Origin: Tretioscincus oriximinensis
Taxonomy: Eukaryota > Chordata > Lepidosauria > Squamata > Gymnophthalmidae
Direction of reading: 5' to 3'
DNA length: 64,000 nt
NCBI GenBank assembly: GCA_022410635.1
Contig: JAJVDF010000263.1
Span: 633,982-697,981 of the forward strand
The notes below the pieces were generated by a model. That model saw only the letters and a list, made by a program, of their open reading frames with translations, ran no database searches and was not told the origin of the DNA. Position numbers and translations under genes: made by a program. Of this stretch, positions 10,235 to 22,649 are shown piece by piece. Each line of letters begins with the position of its first letter. Position 1 is the first letter of the stretch.

Positions 10235-11233
10235 TCACCAGCGAAGATCCGATGCTTCTCCAATGACGGCTGACCCCCCTGGCTCTCCACTGGACAGAGT
10301 GGTCATCTGGCATTGATCCTCCAACTCCTGCTGGTCCTGGGCACTATGGCAAGACCTCGGCAACTCCGTCTTCTCCTTGCCCGCCACGGATGATATCACC
10401 AGGGCTCTCCTCCAACAAGTGACACCACTTTGGTAGCTTTTGACTACTTCCCACAACTTTTCCACACCAGCACAAGGGAACATGGTCTTCTTGAATGAGG
10501 AAATGCCGGCCCCATGGATAATGACAGGACCTTTACAATGATTAGGCATCCCCTCTCTGTGGTGGACAGTAAGGCTTCTGATGCAGCCAGCTCCTTACTG
10601 AGGAACCAGGTAGGATATTGCTGCCTATCTGCTCCTTCCTGGCTTGTCACAGCCCCAAGGCCCCATCTACTGGCAGCCCTTGTTAATATGCATGCTTTCT
10701 TGTATTGAAGGGCTATTAACACAGGCCTCCTCATCACAGATCACCTGGTGCAGGTAAAACCCTCCTCCAGGTTCATATGCCAAACCACCTTCTCTGGAGG
10801 GCACACAATCCCCAGCTTTATTATCTGCTTGACCTCCTGGTCAACTGTTTCAGGGATCATGTCTGTGACCCTATAGGTGGGGTTGCTTTGGTGTCTATTA
10901 TGTCTTACTGAACCCCTTTTGCACACCCTGGTCTGCCTGAGAAAGTACTTATGATTTCTCCCAACAGCTGTCTTATTTGCCAGGACTGATCCCACTTAAA
11001 CCTCCATCCAGAACTTTTTGTTCTAGGGGATCTCCACCCCTGGCATCACTGTCCATAAGGAGTATAAAGTGCTCTTCTCCTTCACACGGTGTGAAAGCAT
11101 AAAGTATCACATATTCCTTTCTCACACAGGGTTTCATTGAGTTGGGATGAACCAGCATCTCCCTGCCTGTCTCAGGACCTTTATCTCCCTCTACAGACCA
11201 CTGGCTCTTCAGTGAACCCATGGGGCCGCACAC
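10235..11233 (-). pseudogene. Gypsy-like pol remnant: RT N-terminal segment and RNase H
   Basis: 10973-11233 is an unassigned minus-strand upstream segment. 10741-10920 reads TYRVTDMIPETVDQEVKQII, matching the 'YR.......V..E...ML..G.I.PS' entry of Ty3/Gypsy reverse transcriptase. Within about 60 codons the frame passes directly into RNase H at 10737-10444: SRWGLGAVTSQE, YPTWFLSKELA and STTERGCLIIVK, matching 'GLGAVLSQ...YP..Y.SRKL...E..YSTTEKECLAIV'. The palm with the catalytic aspartates is therefore deleted, and the RNase H catalytic Asp before GLGAV reads RAAS instead of the usual DAS. 10060-10440 shows no integrase motif. Stops and frameshifts make it non-functional. Confidence 0.7.
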
Positions 11234-11251
11234 CTCTCTCTCATACCACAG

Positions 11252-11350
11252 CTGGACAGGGGAAAACCCAGTGCTATAGTCTATACTAGCATATGGATAG
11301 CAAGTCCCTATTCCGAGATATAATCTGGAGTAAGGTAAAATTCAGATAGG
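11252..11350. repeat. Palindromic MITE, family C, degenerate copy 1
   Basis: TATAGTCTATACTAGCATAT followed by GGATAGCAAGTCCCTATTCC matches the right arm of the better preserved copies at 25577-25756 and 52908-53067. Confidence 0.55.
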
Positions 11351-11359
11351 GCCTTAAAC

Positions 11360-14300
11360 CCCCTCCTGGTACAGGATAAGACCTAGTACAGAAAAGGCTA
11401 TAATATTAAACTATGTGTGTCATTCTCTCTNTGTATTTTCCCCTTAAGCCATAACTTTTTACGACTTTCAGAGCATTACAAAGATGCATTTGAACAAAAT
11501 TGCATCCATGTTATCTGTTATAGTAGATGAAATACTTCAGGATCAGATTTCATACGAAAGCAAGCAACAGATATTTTTTGTGCCAAAGAAATACTCTGTA
11601 AGAGAAGAATAAGGAATCTTTAAAAGAAAAAGAAGAAGAAAAGAACAAAGTAAGAAAAATACATTGCTGCTGCTTCAGTAAATTATGGAAGCTGGGATCA
11701 CTAAAAGGATCAGCAGAAAAAACTAGGAAAGAAGAAATTACAAGGCTGTGTGTGTTTCCTTATGCTCTTCAAGTAGAAGGATTATTGTTGGTTTTATGGA
11801 AAGTTCATCCTGAAGGCACATGGCAGTTGCATTAGTTTAGCAAGATAGAGCTGTTTAAAATTTCAGGGCTGTCCGCCAAAAAAATAATAATAGGAAGTTG
11901 TATGGAGAGGAATGTGCTGACAGCAGTAATGTTTCGGTAATAATTCATGTGTTGTAGATGATGCTCTGGAAAGCAGCCCAGCTGGCTAATGCAGATTGGT
12001 GATGCTCTCCTGCTGATGGCTGTACAATTGATTGGCATTTCTGCTTCATCATGAAATCAGCTTACAAATTAAATGGAGATATGGAAATGGAAGGGGGTGA
12101 TAAAGGAGGGACTCTAACTGCCTAAATGCCTTGTCCTGGAAGAGGTTCAGAGGCTATGTTCTTCTCAAAAGAAACAAGCTGGCCTTGTCAGTTTGGTTTG
12201 ATTTCAGTTGGGACTCAGTCATCCAACAGAAAATACATGCTTGGTTTCTGACAGTTCTTTTTCTCGTGTTCTCTACCAGCAGCAAACTCTGAATATTGCT
12301 CAGATATGTAGCTTGAAGATTTATTCCATTAAAATATGTATACATAATGCCCTATTTAATTGTAATAGGTACGTTGCATCCCTGTTTACAACAAGTGCAT
12401 ACATGTGGATAGTGCAATCTAAGATCAAAAATCACATTGGATTACATGTTATGATCTGTTTTCTGTTTAACTCAGGAGCTAGCTGTGTTGGTATCCTAAT
12501 TGCACACTGCCTGAAAGGAATCTTGTTATGGCTGGATTAATGAAACCAGAAGCACAGGAGAAGGCAGACCAACATATTTTCAGTGCCTGGAAGTGATTCT
12601 GGCTGCATTTTTATCAGGTGACTCTTGGGGCCTGTGGAAGTTTACACAGTGGCTGGGAATCCCCTGACAACATGACTGCATAGAACTTAGGGCTCTTATT
12701 TTAGGAAGAGAACAAAGCATCTGACCACCAGTCCTCAAATGATTGAAAAACTGGATTGTACCATAGTCACAATTTCAACCAAAATAACCCATCACTTTCT
12801 TGCTTTATTTATTCCAATAAAAGTGTACGTATTTTCATGTTTGTAAAATATACTATCAATATTTTTACCTTATCTACACTTAATTGTAGAAATGTTGAAT
12901 CTTTTGCATTTTCCATGGAGATGCTAAGCTTATGAATTTTAAAGATAAATTGAACAACAAGAACAAGAGGAAACAGATTTATGCCAAACATTTCAGCCAA
13001 TCAGATTTAGGAAGTTAACCCTCAATTGGTGCAAAACAGCAAAAACAGTATTATTTGAAGTATTTATGCTTGCTAATAAACACTTTTATTTATCATCTAT
13101 CATACCAATTATGCAAACCAATCACCTAATTATAAATTTGGTAATATAGGGAACTGCATGTTTTGAGGGAAAAGAAACAAAACCATGGACAGGATGATTC
13201 CATTCAAGATGAACCATCAAAACACATAATTTATTGATACATTGGCATATGAGTCTGTAGGTAGCAATCCAAATATACTACCACTATGAATTATTATTAT
13301 TGTTGTTGTTGTTGCTATTACTATTATTATTTTAAAAAGGCATTATATGCATAGCAGTGATATGCTACCTCCACACAAGCTGCAATATTTAAGCATATAA
13401 ATTTTGCAATGAGGGCTCTTCAAAATATAGAGAGTGACCATCTTGGACTATGGCAGCAAGCTGCCTGAGCATGGTGGCATAATAAGAAAATGGTTGCCAG
13501 AAAAGAGGGTTAAAAGTTCAGAGATGCTAATTTCAGCACTTTAGAAAGAGCTCATGGCTGCTGGTGTGTAACTCTAGTAGGCTCTGTGGGAACTTCTATC
13601 CTGTCAGTTGACTAACCCAGCCATGAGGAAGAAGGTGTGGATGGTGCTTGCATCTTGCAACTGAGTCATGGTGCAACAAGCCAGCCAAATAGTATGATCT
13701 AGTGAGTATAGTTTCTGACGAACTATGCGACTCTGGGTCTTTTTCCATAAACACTATACCATGCTATGTGATCATCAAGCATGTTGCTGTTTCCTTCAGT
13801 ATTTCCACTTAATATGTGAAATTTAATCATGTTCTCCTCACAATGATTGCTATCAAGCAATATATTCATATTACTAGCTGTTATCTCATACTTGTTAAGG
13901 AGTGGGATTAAGCAGGTATAGCTAGTGCTCCTAGAGTAGAGAAGTATCCTGTATCCTAGAAGGACTCTTTGGCAGCACAAATGTAAAGCCAGCAGATCAC
14001 CATAGCAATCCTACGACAACTTCAGTCACAAGTAATTCTACATGACTTTGCATCTACAAGTTTTCGTCCACTATCTATGTTCTGCATGAGCATGTGCATG
14101 ACCATCTTGTCAGAATGGGTGCTTCAACATGCTTTCCCCAGAAGGTAAAGGCTTCCAAGTGATGTGAAACCATCATTTTCTCTCACTTTGGCAAGAGAAC
14201 CAGTATCCTTTCTTACACACATAGGCAATTTGTTTCCTCTGCTTTGACTGAATGTACAGTGATCTGGCTATATAAATAGANACATCACAACAAGGCTTCA

Positions 14301-15940
14301 AGGACCAATCACCTCTTCTCCCTTATGGCTGAGTAACTTAATTGGTAGGGTACAGGTCCACATAGACCCCAGTCCAGAAGATGGACAGAGGGTACACAAA
14401 TCANCACAGACGTACCTGCAATGCTGAACTGCATCACAACATAATGTGGCAATTGTGAGCTGCATAGCGATATCCAAGCAATATCAATCATATGACTATG
14501 CCAGGATCTAGTCCATATTGTGGACTGCCTGTCTTGTCCCAATTTTTGAGACTGAGAACAAAATCTATTCCAAATTCCCTGTAAACCACTGGGATGATGA
14601 GATCCCAACAGACCAATACAGAAGATACATTCCAGAATGAGTCCCTAGCTGTTCTACTGGCCAGAATGAACACAGCCATTATGATCATTGTGGTGAGTTT
14701 TAAATGCAGCTTATCTTTTTATTATTTTGATTATAACAGTATATCAATTAGTGATTTACTACATTCTTATTAAGAAAAAAGCAGGTAAACATGTAGGGAA
14801 ATAAAATGCCATCCACATGCCCAAACTATTAAGTCTTTAGTATCCATAGAATTAATTCCACTCAATCTGTTTTTTTTTATTTTTAATATACCAGACTCCC
14901 TGAGAAAATAGAAGGGGAATACAAAACAACCTGTAGAGATGCAATTGTGCCATATATGATGTCTTCAAAAGCTCTGCTTGCAAATAAAAAACAAATATCA
15001 CACTTACAGGAAATGATAATAGCACTATATTTTAATGACAAAACAGAAGCCATGCTTTTAGGGCAATACTTGTACAAATGGATTTTACATAGTAATTCCC
15101 TTTGCTGAAAGACTGAATAACATTATCTTCTCAACACGGTCATATACCAGACAGATGAACTTCTACAGACTAGTAGAGTTGCATCAAGTTCAGTGTCCAT
15201 TTCCACCTTGATAGCTCATTTGCAATCTATAGTTTCCTTCCTTCCTTCCCCCATTTTTTCTATTTTTGTAGACCAAGCTGAATATTATGATTTTGAAGGA
15301 GCTCACTTTATGTTCACCTAGGGCCCAATTCAATGAACCAGCTTAAGCAATGTATTTGAAATCTATGCAATGACCCTATAATAAGATAATCTTTTGCACA
15401 TTTGCATGGGCATAAATTCTATTGAACATACTTATCTAGTTAAAGCAAATAGAAAGGGCCAGAAGCAAAATAAAATTGGGGAATGCATTTATTGAATACC
15501 GTAAAAGGCATATTCAAGTTTCATTGCACACATATGGCTGCCTGCAGATGGCCTTGGCAGTCTTACTTCCCTACACCCACCTGATAAGTAAATTGTCATC
15601 CTGTAGCCCAAGCAGCCACACAGATGTGAAACAGCACTGTATATATAATTTACATCTTTTCAGTAAAACAAACAATAAAAAGCCCAACAACTAGATCCCT
15701 ACTCCAAANAGTTTACAGTTTCAAGTTTGATAAATATGAGATGTCTCAAGCCAGAATGGAGAGACAGAGAAATAAAGCTTTTTTAAGCATGAAGAACTAT
15801 GAGAGGGCTATAAAAGTAAATAGTGTTCGAAGCACTACAGTAAATAATTATAACTAAACCTTTAATTGAATTGTGTTTGCTGCTGTACCANAACTTATTT
15901 ATCAGTTTGTTTAAAACACTTGAATATCATCCTTCTTTGT
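11360..15940. other. Long AT-rich stretch, no gene recognised
   Basis: The open frames (for example 12208-12540, 110 codons) show no domain, no codon bias and no splice context. An (ATT/GTT)n tract lies at 13289-13334. No fragment here recurs elsewhere in the window. Could include intron or unique regulatory DNA; I cannot tell. Confidence 0.5.
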
Positions 15941-15946
15941 GGTGCA

Positions 15947-15970
15947 GGGCGGGGTGGTGCGGGGGTGGGG
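15947..15970 (+). other. G-quadruplex-capable G tracts
   Basis: Four runs of three or more G (15947-15949, 15951-15954, 15961-15965, 15967-15970) lie within 24 bases, with loops of 1, 6 and 1 nt. This satisfies the standard G4 pattern. Confidence 0.6.
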
Positions 15971-16980
15971 TGGTGACACACCCAGGACAAGTCACAATGT
16001 TAACATTATAGAAAGAAGAAAATGAATAGAATAAAACAACTGAGAGATATCAATACTGTAGTGCAATAACCAGTAAAAAAACCAACACGAAATGTCTTNA
16101 TATACAAAAATATTCTAAGTAATGTATCAAATATACCATCGAATTACATGAAAAAGGCTATTGTAAGTCCNAAGGGGACAGAATGGGTAAATGTTTGCAT
16201 GCCAGATATACAAGCTTCCAATGCTTTCTGTGGAAAGAAGAAGCATATCAATACTGGCCTCTGGATGAAGAAATTGCTTTCCCTTCTCCCTTTTGGGCAC
16301 TGTTGTTTTTGATATGCTAATTCTGGATCTTGTTTTTATTTCTAACTGCCCTGAGAACTTGGGATATAGGATAGTGTGGAAATGCAAATAAAGAAATTTA
16401 ATCAATACTAAAAGTGTGTCTTTACTTATTCTTTCTCATTCTCTATATAATTCTATATTTAAATTCTATTCCATTTATTTGCTAGCTTCTTCCAGCTTCA
16501 TATGTAAATTAATGTCAAAATCTCACGATTCTTTCTATGTACTACAGCAATATACAACATTATACTGTAAATCACATCTCAAATCATATGTCATTCTATC
16601 AATATATTGTTATCCCAAATTTATATTAAATTTTATAACTAGATCACTATGACTTTCTAGTTTATTTTTAACTGTACAATAATTATATATTTCATCTTAT
16701 TAATTATAATCTTTACTGTTTAATTACTAAGCAAAACAGATAAAAGACTATCTCACATAGGAGCACATAATGTATATACATAAAACTATATTAACACTTA
16801 TTTCCATTTATCTTTGACCATTTCAAACACTGTAGATTACAGTTTATTATTTTGAAAATGGAGGAATTTATATTTGTACTACTGAATATCTATGAAAACA
16901 TCTTTAAACTTTATTACCAATACCAAATTAAAATCTGCCAGATTTTAATCCTTCCATTGTGCAATTAACATATTTCCTGT
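15971..16980. other. AT-rich stretch, nothing recognised
   Basis: Mostly A/T with short homopolymers; short open frames only. No repeat shared with other parts of the window. Confidence 0.5.
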
Positions 16981-17640
16981 GCCCCAATATTTTGTCTCAG
17001 TCCTTCTGTGGTTGTTCACCTTCACTTCATTGGCCTGGTCTCCTAGCTTTAATATCCATTTTANTCATAATATTTCTGTCACTTAACTCCTTGTTATACT
17101 CTATGTAACCAACTGCATTTCTCAATTTCCTCTTTCTCTTCCTCAAGCATTCTTCTCAAGGGTTCACATTCTTAATGCAGCTTATTTTTAAAGCTTTTGA
17201 CAAGTCCCTCCCTTCTACATTTCATTCTCCAAGAAGTTTCCTCTCATAAAAATCAATATGGTAGATGTAAATCCCCAGAGAAGGAATAAATCATATCGAA
17301 AANTTGATTTGAGATATGGCATAATTTTGCACTTGGTTGTTTATTTCATCTAACAGAATGTAATAAACCTCAACCATATTGCCCTCATAATTTAAGCTTG
17401 CAACTGTTTGCAATCTCTTTTTAATGTAAGCAAACCATGATGTACAACTTCAGTGTATAGTCTTGACTGACATCTATAAGATCAATTTTATATCTTTTCA
17501 CGCATATCAAACACCTTGCAATTAATTCTCACTTGTTCCAGTACTCTTTCAATCTCAAGTTTCTGTCTTCATTAGTAATTCTTTCAGATACTCATTTATG
17601 TCTTGCATTGTTCCATTTAACTCAGTTACAGTTTTCTTAC
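16980..17640 (-). pseudogene. Possible L1 ORF1-like debris
   Basis: Minus-strand frames give lysine- and glutamate-rich helical segments, such as KQTVTELNGTMQDINEYLKE-like around 17640-17570, interrupted by stops. This recalls the coiled-coil of L1 ORF1p, but there is no clear RRM block. Weak call; could be unrelated AT-rich sequence. Confidence 0.25.
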
Positions 17641-17659
17641 AAATGGCTCATAGACAAAC

Positions 17660-17842
17660 ATGCTGATGCTAATGTGCTTTTAGCGGCTTTTCTACACTTG
17701 TAATACAGATCAACATGCTCTGCTAGTAATGCATTTTAGGAAGCTGTTACAACACATCTAATGTAACATTATCGACATAACAATATTGAATATTGAGCTC
17801 TCCAAAAAGCATTACCAAACCTGTGCAAACAGGGCCTAAGTA
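17660..17842. repeat. MITE-like repeat family E, copy 1
   Basis: ACACATCTAATGTAACATTA and ACCTGTGCAAACAGGGCC match, in the same order and spacing, GCACATCTAATATGTTGTAG and ACCTGTGCAAACAGAGCC at 19270-19346. Confidence 0.55.
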
Positions 17843-18183
17843 AGCTGAATGAAGATTTTTGCTTCCTTTCAAACAATGGGAAATTTGGGCATCTGGTGAG
17901 AAATAATACATACTTTCCTTAAAGGTTAATGAAAAATCTGAGATTCTGTTCCTGATCTTTGCAATAAGAACAATTGGACAATTTTATTTGTCCAATATGT
18001 TTTATCTGGAACAAAGACAACAATCAAGTATGTTGGCCAATTTAACAGAATAAACTTGGATTAATTAATTACTCTTCCTTTTGCTCTGCAATTCTGTTGT
18101 CTTGGTTTGTCAATAGTAATTAAGTCTTATCAGATAGGTATGAATTGACTTGAAGATGTACTAGTACTTTGACTATGTATTNC

Positions 18184-18820
18184 TGCAAATGCACAACGCT
18201 TTAAAGCGGGAGTGAATGTGCTAAGTGCACTAAAATCAAAATCCAAAGCACTCTCACCTCCGTCAATCCNCATAGCCATATGTGTCAGAAATGGATTTGA
18301 TCTGTAATGCAAATAGGGTGCAGTCCCTTGCAATATGAGGTAACTCTGACTACGGAGCTCTCTGTCTCCGCCTCTCTTGAACTACCCTCTTACTTCTCCA
18401 TCCAGCTTATCGCATGAGCTCAGGAAACACACTTCTCCCTCGTGGGGATCTCTGCCTTACCGGCACCCCCCCACCCCCCACCCCCCATGGGAATCCCTGC
18501 CTTACAGGTGAGGTGTTGCTAGGGATCAGCAATGATAGGAAGCCCTGCCAGCCCCACCAGCCCCGAGGAGGAGAAGAGGAGAAGGCAGCTGGCCAGCCTT
18601 GGGTACCGGCAAGGCAGGAATCCCCACAAAGGCGGAGAAGGGTGAGCTTCTGAGCTCATACAGAGCAGAAGAGGTGAGTAGTGGCAGAAAAGGTGTGTGA
18701 ACATTTAAAATGTGCCAAACAGANGATTGAACATGGAAGATTCAAATTCCAGCACTTCCTTTACTCCGTTTTAAGGGGTAGTCCATTTGCAGCCTATGTG
18801 TTTCAAGTGACCCTTACACA
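18184..18820. mobile_element. Large foldback element with inner inverted arms
   Basis: Inner arms at about 18414-18467 and 18602-18658 are inverted copies: TGAGCTCAG, then GTGGGGAT..CTGCCTT on the left, mirrored on the right. Outer parts also pair more weakly (GCAAATGCACAACGCTTTAAAG at 18186 against the inverted segment near 18755-18800). The loop is C- and GA-rich with no coding domain. Similarity of ACTAAAATCAAAATCCAAAG (18229-18248) to family D suggests a related MITE. Exact ends are uncertain. Confidence 0.45.
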
Positions 18821-18907
18821 AACTTTGCAAGTGTATACTTTTGTTCCATTCACTTTAATTCTATGCTATTAACTCTGTTTTTTTCAGTGTTTTCCCACAC
18901 TCCACAC

Positions 18908-19046
18908 TTTTGCAACTGACGGCAAGTAGACAGCCTGGTGGGGAAGATAGAATGTCAGCTTTCAGGCAAAATACCCTTGTAAGCCACTTTGAGTCCCTTT
19001 GAAAGGTGAGAAAAGCNGGCTATAAGAACCCAGTTCTTCTTCTTCC
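18908..19046 (+). mobile_element. Family A SINE, 5'-truncated
   Basis: Retains only the 3' half: GCAACTGACGGCAAGTAGA, AGCCTGGTGGGGAAGATAGA, TTGTAAGCCACTTTGAGTCC and TATAAGAACCCAGTTCTTC. Head absent, as with LINE-mediated 5' truncation. The (CTT) tail is only three units. Confidence 0.8.
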
Positions 19047-19223
19047 TGATAGCAACTGAAGCTCTTGCTGCACTAGGCTTTGTTGTGAGATATATCTTAG
19101 AATACATGTGTTGCCCACAGATACGCCAATATAAACTATGGCAGGTTATTCCAAGAAAAATCCCAGAATGAAGCCAAGTGCAGAAAGAACCTGAATCTCC
19201 CACACAATGACTTTGCTCAGTTT

Positions 19224-19347
19224 CAAGCCCTCTTTGCACAGTCCTTAATAAAGTGTTTCAGAGATCTGTTATAGCACATCTAATATGTTGTAGATATGTT
19301 ATAACTAGTCTTTAAAACACATTGCAAAACCTGTGCAAACAGAGCCA
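19224..19347. mobile_element. MITE-like repeat family E, copy 2, with TIRs
   Basis: Left end CCCTCTTTGCACAGTCCTTA and the inverted right end (CTCTGTTTGCACAGGTTTTG) pair over about 35 bp with mismatches, giving a 124-bp element without coding capacity. Confidence 0.5.
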
Positions 19348-20930
19348 CAGCCTTTGCTGAACATATTTTTGAGACTTGCAAATTTTACTTTTCACTGGAG
19401 AATGCTTATGCTGAGTTCTGTGCTTTCAGTCCTCATGCCACACAGCCCTGCATTTGGAAAATTTTGCTGAACTTTTGTGTTTCTTGGGGTAGAGTCTTAA
19501 TTTATCTAGAAGTGAAAAGTATCTATGTTAATTTATGATAGTTTAGGAGTCTCCCCCCCCCCCCAGCCTAGAATTCGGTTTTACCTCTTATTAGCTTACT
19601 ATAACTTGCTTTTTATCTGTCAGTTTCTCTTTTTTGACTTTTCACTTATTTTGCACTGATAATATTATCCTGCATGCACAGTTAGGATGGATTCATATCT
19701 GGGTTGTGGAACAGCCATTGTGATCAGATGGACCAAGACATTGCACTACCATTCCCCAACCATTCCCAAACTGTTTCTCACTTACCTACAGGGATTGATG
19801 TTAAAACAGTTCAAAAGAGTTTTTGAAGCAATGGTGATTAAAAACATGAACAGTCTAGATATGATCAGCTTTCTTTCTTTGCCATGACTTGATAAAAAAA
19901 TGTGTGTACATACACACTACCTCTTTATCTAATCACAGAAGGGGGAGGCAAGGACAGTAACAGGATTACTTCTATATTTCGGAATGTGTATGACAGAGCA
20001 TTCCCTATGCCAATAGAATCATTATTAGAGACAACAGTCTGGAAGACAAGTGTGTGTGTAGGAGATCTATAATACTGAAGTGGTTCACTAATGAAGAATC
20101 CCTTACAAAGTTTTGCTCTATGTCTTTTTTACTACAATTTTCTAGCTGTCTTAATCNGCTGTTTTTAACAAGTTGATTATTTTTTCTGAATTTTAAAAAT
20201 GATCTGCTGTATTTTTTATAAACTTCTATATTTAATTTGAAAACAGTTTTGTCCGAAAGGTTTTTTTAATGGTCTGCTGGGATTTATGGTTTATTTAGGT
20301 GCTTTTACATTTTTTAAAACCTAAGCTCAAACATTCTCCGCTTGACATTTTGTGGTTGGGAGAAACTATTTCCCCCCCTCAAATCAGTTCACCCCATTAA
20401 TATTTATACATTTATCACACACAAACACCAGTTTTCTGGAGAGCATCACTCTGGATATATTAGAATGGCAACTGATACGTATTTTTATTTTTTTTAAAAA
20501 AACATTTTGGATGTATGTTATGAGTTGTGACACCTTTATGGAAATGTCTAGAAAACCATTGTAGTTTTCAAATTCGGAAAGAAGCTACTTGTGAGTCTGT
20601 TGGAAGGATACGTAAATGAGTTTCAAAGATTTGGCAATGTCACAGTATGACAAGGCATTGTATGATTGGGTGTCTAAGAATTTACAGTTTATCTTCTTAT
20701 GAACGGAGTTTCCTTGGATTTAGTAGTTTGACCCATGAATTTTTTTCCTAGTGTAGACAAAGGGGACAAAATCAAAATCAACTCCCTTGTTGGTCCTCCA
20801 CCCCTCCCAATGCTTATTCACTCCTCCCATTGGCCATCCATACATGTACACACCCTATCTGGCCATCTACACTTCTACATCCACACTTTGTCACAGCTGA
20901 AGGCAAACTGCTACTGTCCAAAAAAATCCC
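19348..20930. other. AT-rich stretch, nothing recognised
   Basis: Short open frames only; a C run at 19553-19564. No shared repeat detected. Confidence 0.5.
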
Positions 20931-20939
20931 AGCNCCAAT

Positions 20940-21105
20940 CCCACATATTGCTCTCTTTCTTGTCTCTTTATACCTCCCCCATTCCTTTGTCCTTCTCTCT
21001 TCTCCTCTGTCTTTCTCTCTCTCCCTCCATTCCTTCCCATTTNCCCCCCCACATTCCCTTCCCCTCTGTCTTTCTTCCTCTTCCCCCTTTTCTCTTCCAC
21101 ACTGC
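20940..21105. repeat. Polypyrimidine (CT)-rich low-complexity tract
   Basis: Strong strand asymmetry for C/T (CTTTCTCTCTCTCCCTCC-like). The overlapping open frames on both strands follow from composition. Confidence 0.75.
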
Positions 21106-21139
21106 TCATACCCAGTGTACTTTTTTCTGAGAGAAAAAA

Positions 21140-22260
21140 ATTAATTGGGACATGGTTCCTTTAAGAAACTGAGAGCCAATCTGGGGATAGTTGGGGGCAG
21201 AGCTTAAGCTTAGAGTGAGTGTGTTTTAGTTTTGAGGGGAGTTGAGTTTTAGGCACAAAGCCATACAGAAGTGTGTTACCGTGTTCTCTGTGAAGTGTGT
21301 GGTGATCAAAAGAGTGATCACATACTTAGAAAGACCAGGGTAATAAGGATAAATGGGGGTTAGATCTGGGCAAGATTTTTAATGTAAGCTAGCAGTGAAT
21401 GCAACTTGGGAGATGTTAAAAAGCTCAGTTCCTTAACCTTACCCAGTTTAGTTATTTTGCAACTTTTGCCTTCTGAAATTGAGTTCGCAGATTACCTTGT
21501 TTTAATAAAAACTGTTTCTGTGTGTTTTAACAATGGTGTCTGATTATTAAAAGAACAGAGTAAATGGAATTCATTTATGATTATCTCACTCCAATTTTTA
21601 AGACTTCCTATAGAAAGTGGTACCAACTTTCTTGCTGATATAAACCCTAGTATCAACCTTATCACCTAATACTTGATCCTATCACTTGTCATGACCAGAC
21701 CTGTTGATGACTGTGCATCTTCAGAAGAGGAGATGGATTTAGTGAAGCCGGCTGTTTCAGTTCCTCCCCTCCCTTCTCTTTCTCCTGTCTCTCAAGATTT
21801 ACAACCAGAGGAATCTGAAGAAGACGTAAGTCAGAACAGGGTCAGGGACATATTGGGAGTCCTGACAGGAACTTGCAAATATCAGAAGGTCAAAACGTCT
21901 CAAGCATAAGGTGAAGTCATCAGGTGAGTCTCAAGCATAAGGTGAAGTCACCAGAGTGAGTTATTTAAGAGCTGTGCTCTTTACAGCAGCTGCTGAGAAC
22001 CAATTGTTGCCTTAACTCAGCTGTGTTTGGAATCTCCGGAATGTGTTTGTCCTGCCAGGTTTCTGTGTGCTTCTGACCCTGGAACTCTCTGTGATAATGA
22101 TAAATTTCTGGATACCTCTGACCATTGAACTGTTTGACACTGATAACTTCTTGCCTCCTTTCGACTTGTTTATTTTGGGCCAACTAGGCCTTTATTAGTA
22201 GCAGTGGNAGGGACTTATTGTCCCTTCCCCACTATATTGCAGCTCCTGTAGACAAGCAGA
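21140..22260 (+). mobile_element. LTR-retroelement-like sequence with acidic ORF fragment
   Basis: 21500-21540 has TTTTAATAAAAACTGTTTCT followed by a GTGTG-rich stretch, like a poly(A)-signal/R-U5 boundary. 21690-21909 is open and acidic (DDCASSEEEMDLVKP, then QPEESEEDVSQ), followed by a TATTTAAGAGC promoter-like motif at 21962-21972. The order would suit a retroelement end plus an adjacent internal fragment. No diagnostic enzymatic motif is seen, so a low-copy host exon or unrelated repeat is not excluded. Confidence 0.3.
21898..21961. repeat. 32-bp tandem duplication
   Basis: Two consecutive units beginning TCTCAAGCATAAGGTGAAGT, differing at a few positions near CATCAGGTGAG / CACCAGAGTGAG. 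Confidence 0.85.
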
Positions 22261-22649
22261 CGTGTGTGTGTCTCCTGGATGTGACATCACTATAAGCACA
22301 TATAACTACATCCAATTCGCAGTGCCTAAAATATATTCTATATCCAGCTACCAAGAATAAATGAATATAAATATACAAATAAAATAAATAAAACCCCAAA
22401 GACGAAAAGTTTAGTCCCACTTCGTATCGCTACAGCGTTGTATGGCTTCTTCCTCCTGGCTGTTTGATTGGCATGGAGGCGAAAGGGCTGAAAGGATGAG
22501 CAGCAGAGAGGGGGAAGTGAGAGGAAAAACCTATGGAATTGCATAACCTTTGTGATAAATTTTGAAAATGATTTTTTAATTTTTTNCCCTACTTTTTTAA
22601 GCCAATTGTGATTTTTTCCCCCCACGTAATTGTACAATTCTACAGCCTG

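Noticed and set aside
12208..12540. 110-codon open frame
   Set aside because: No domain, Kozak or splice context, and its composition equals the background.
20735..21130. 131-codon frame rich in Ser/Pro/Leu
   Set aside because: CT-rich low-complexity sequence; an alternative frame is equally open.
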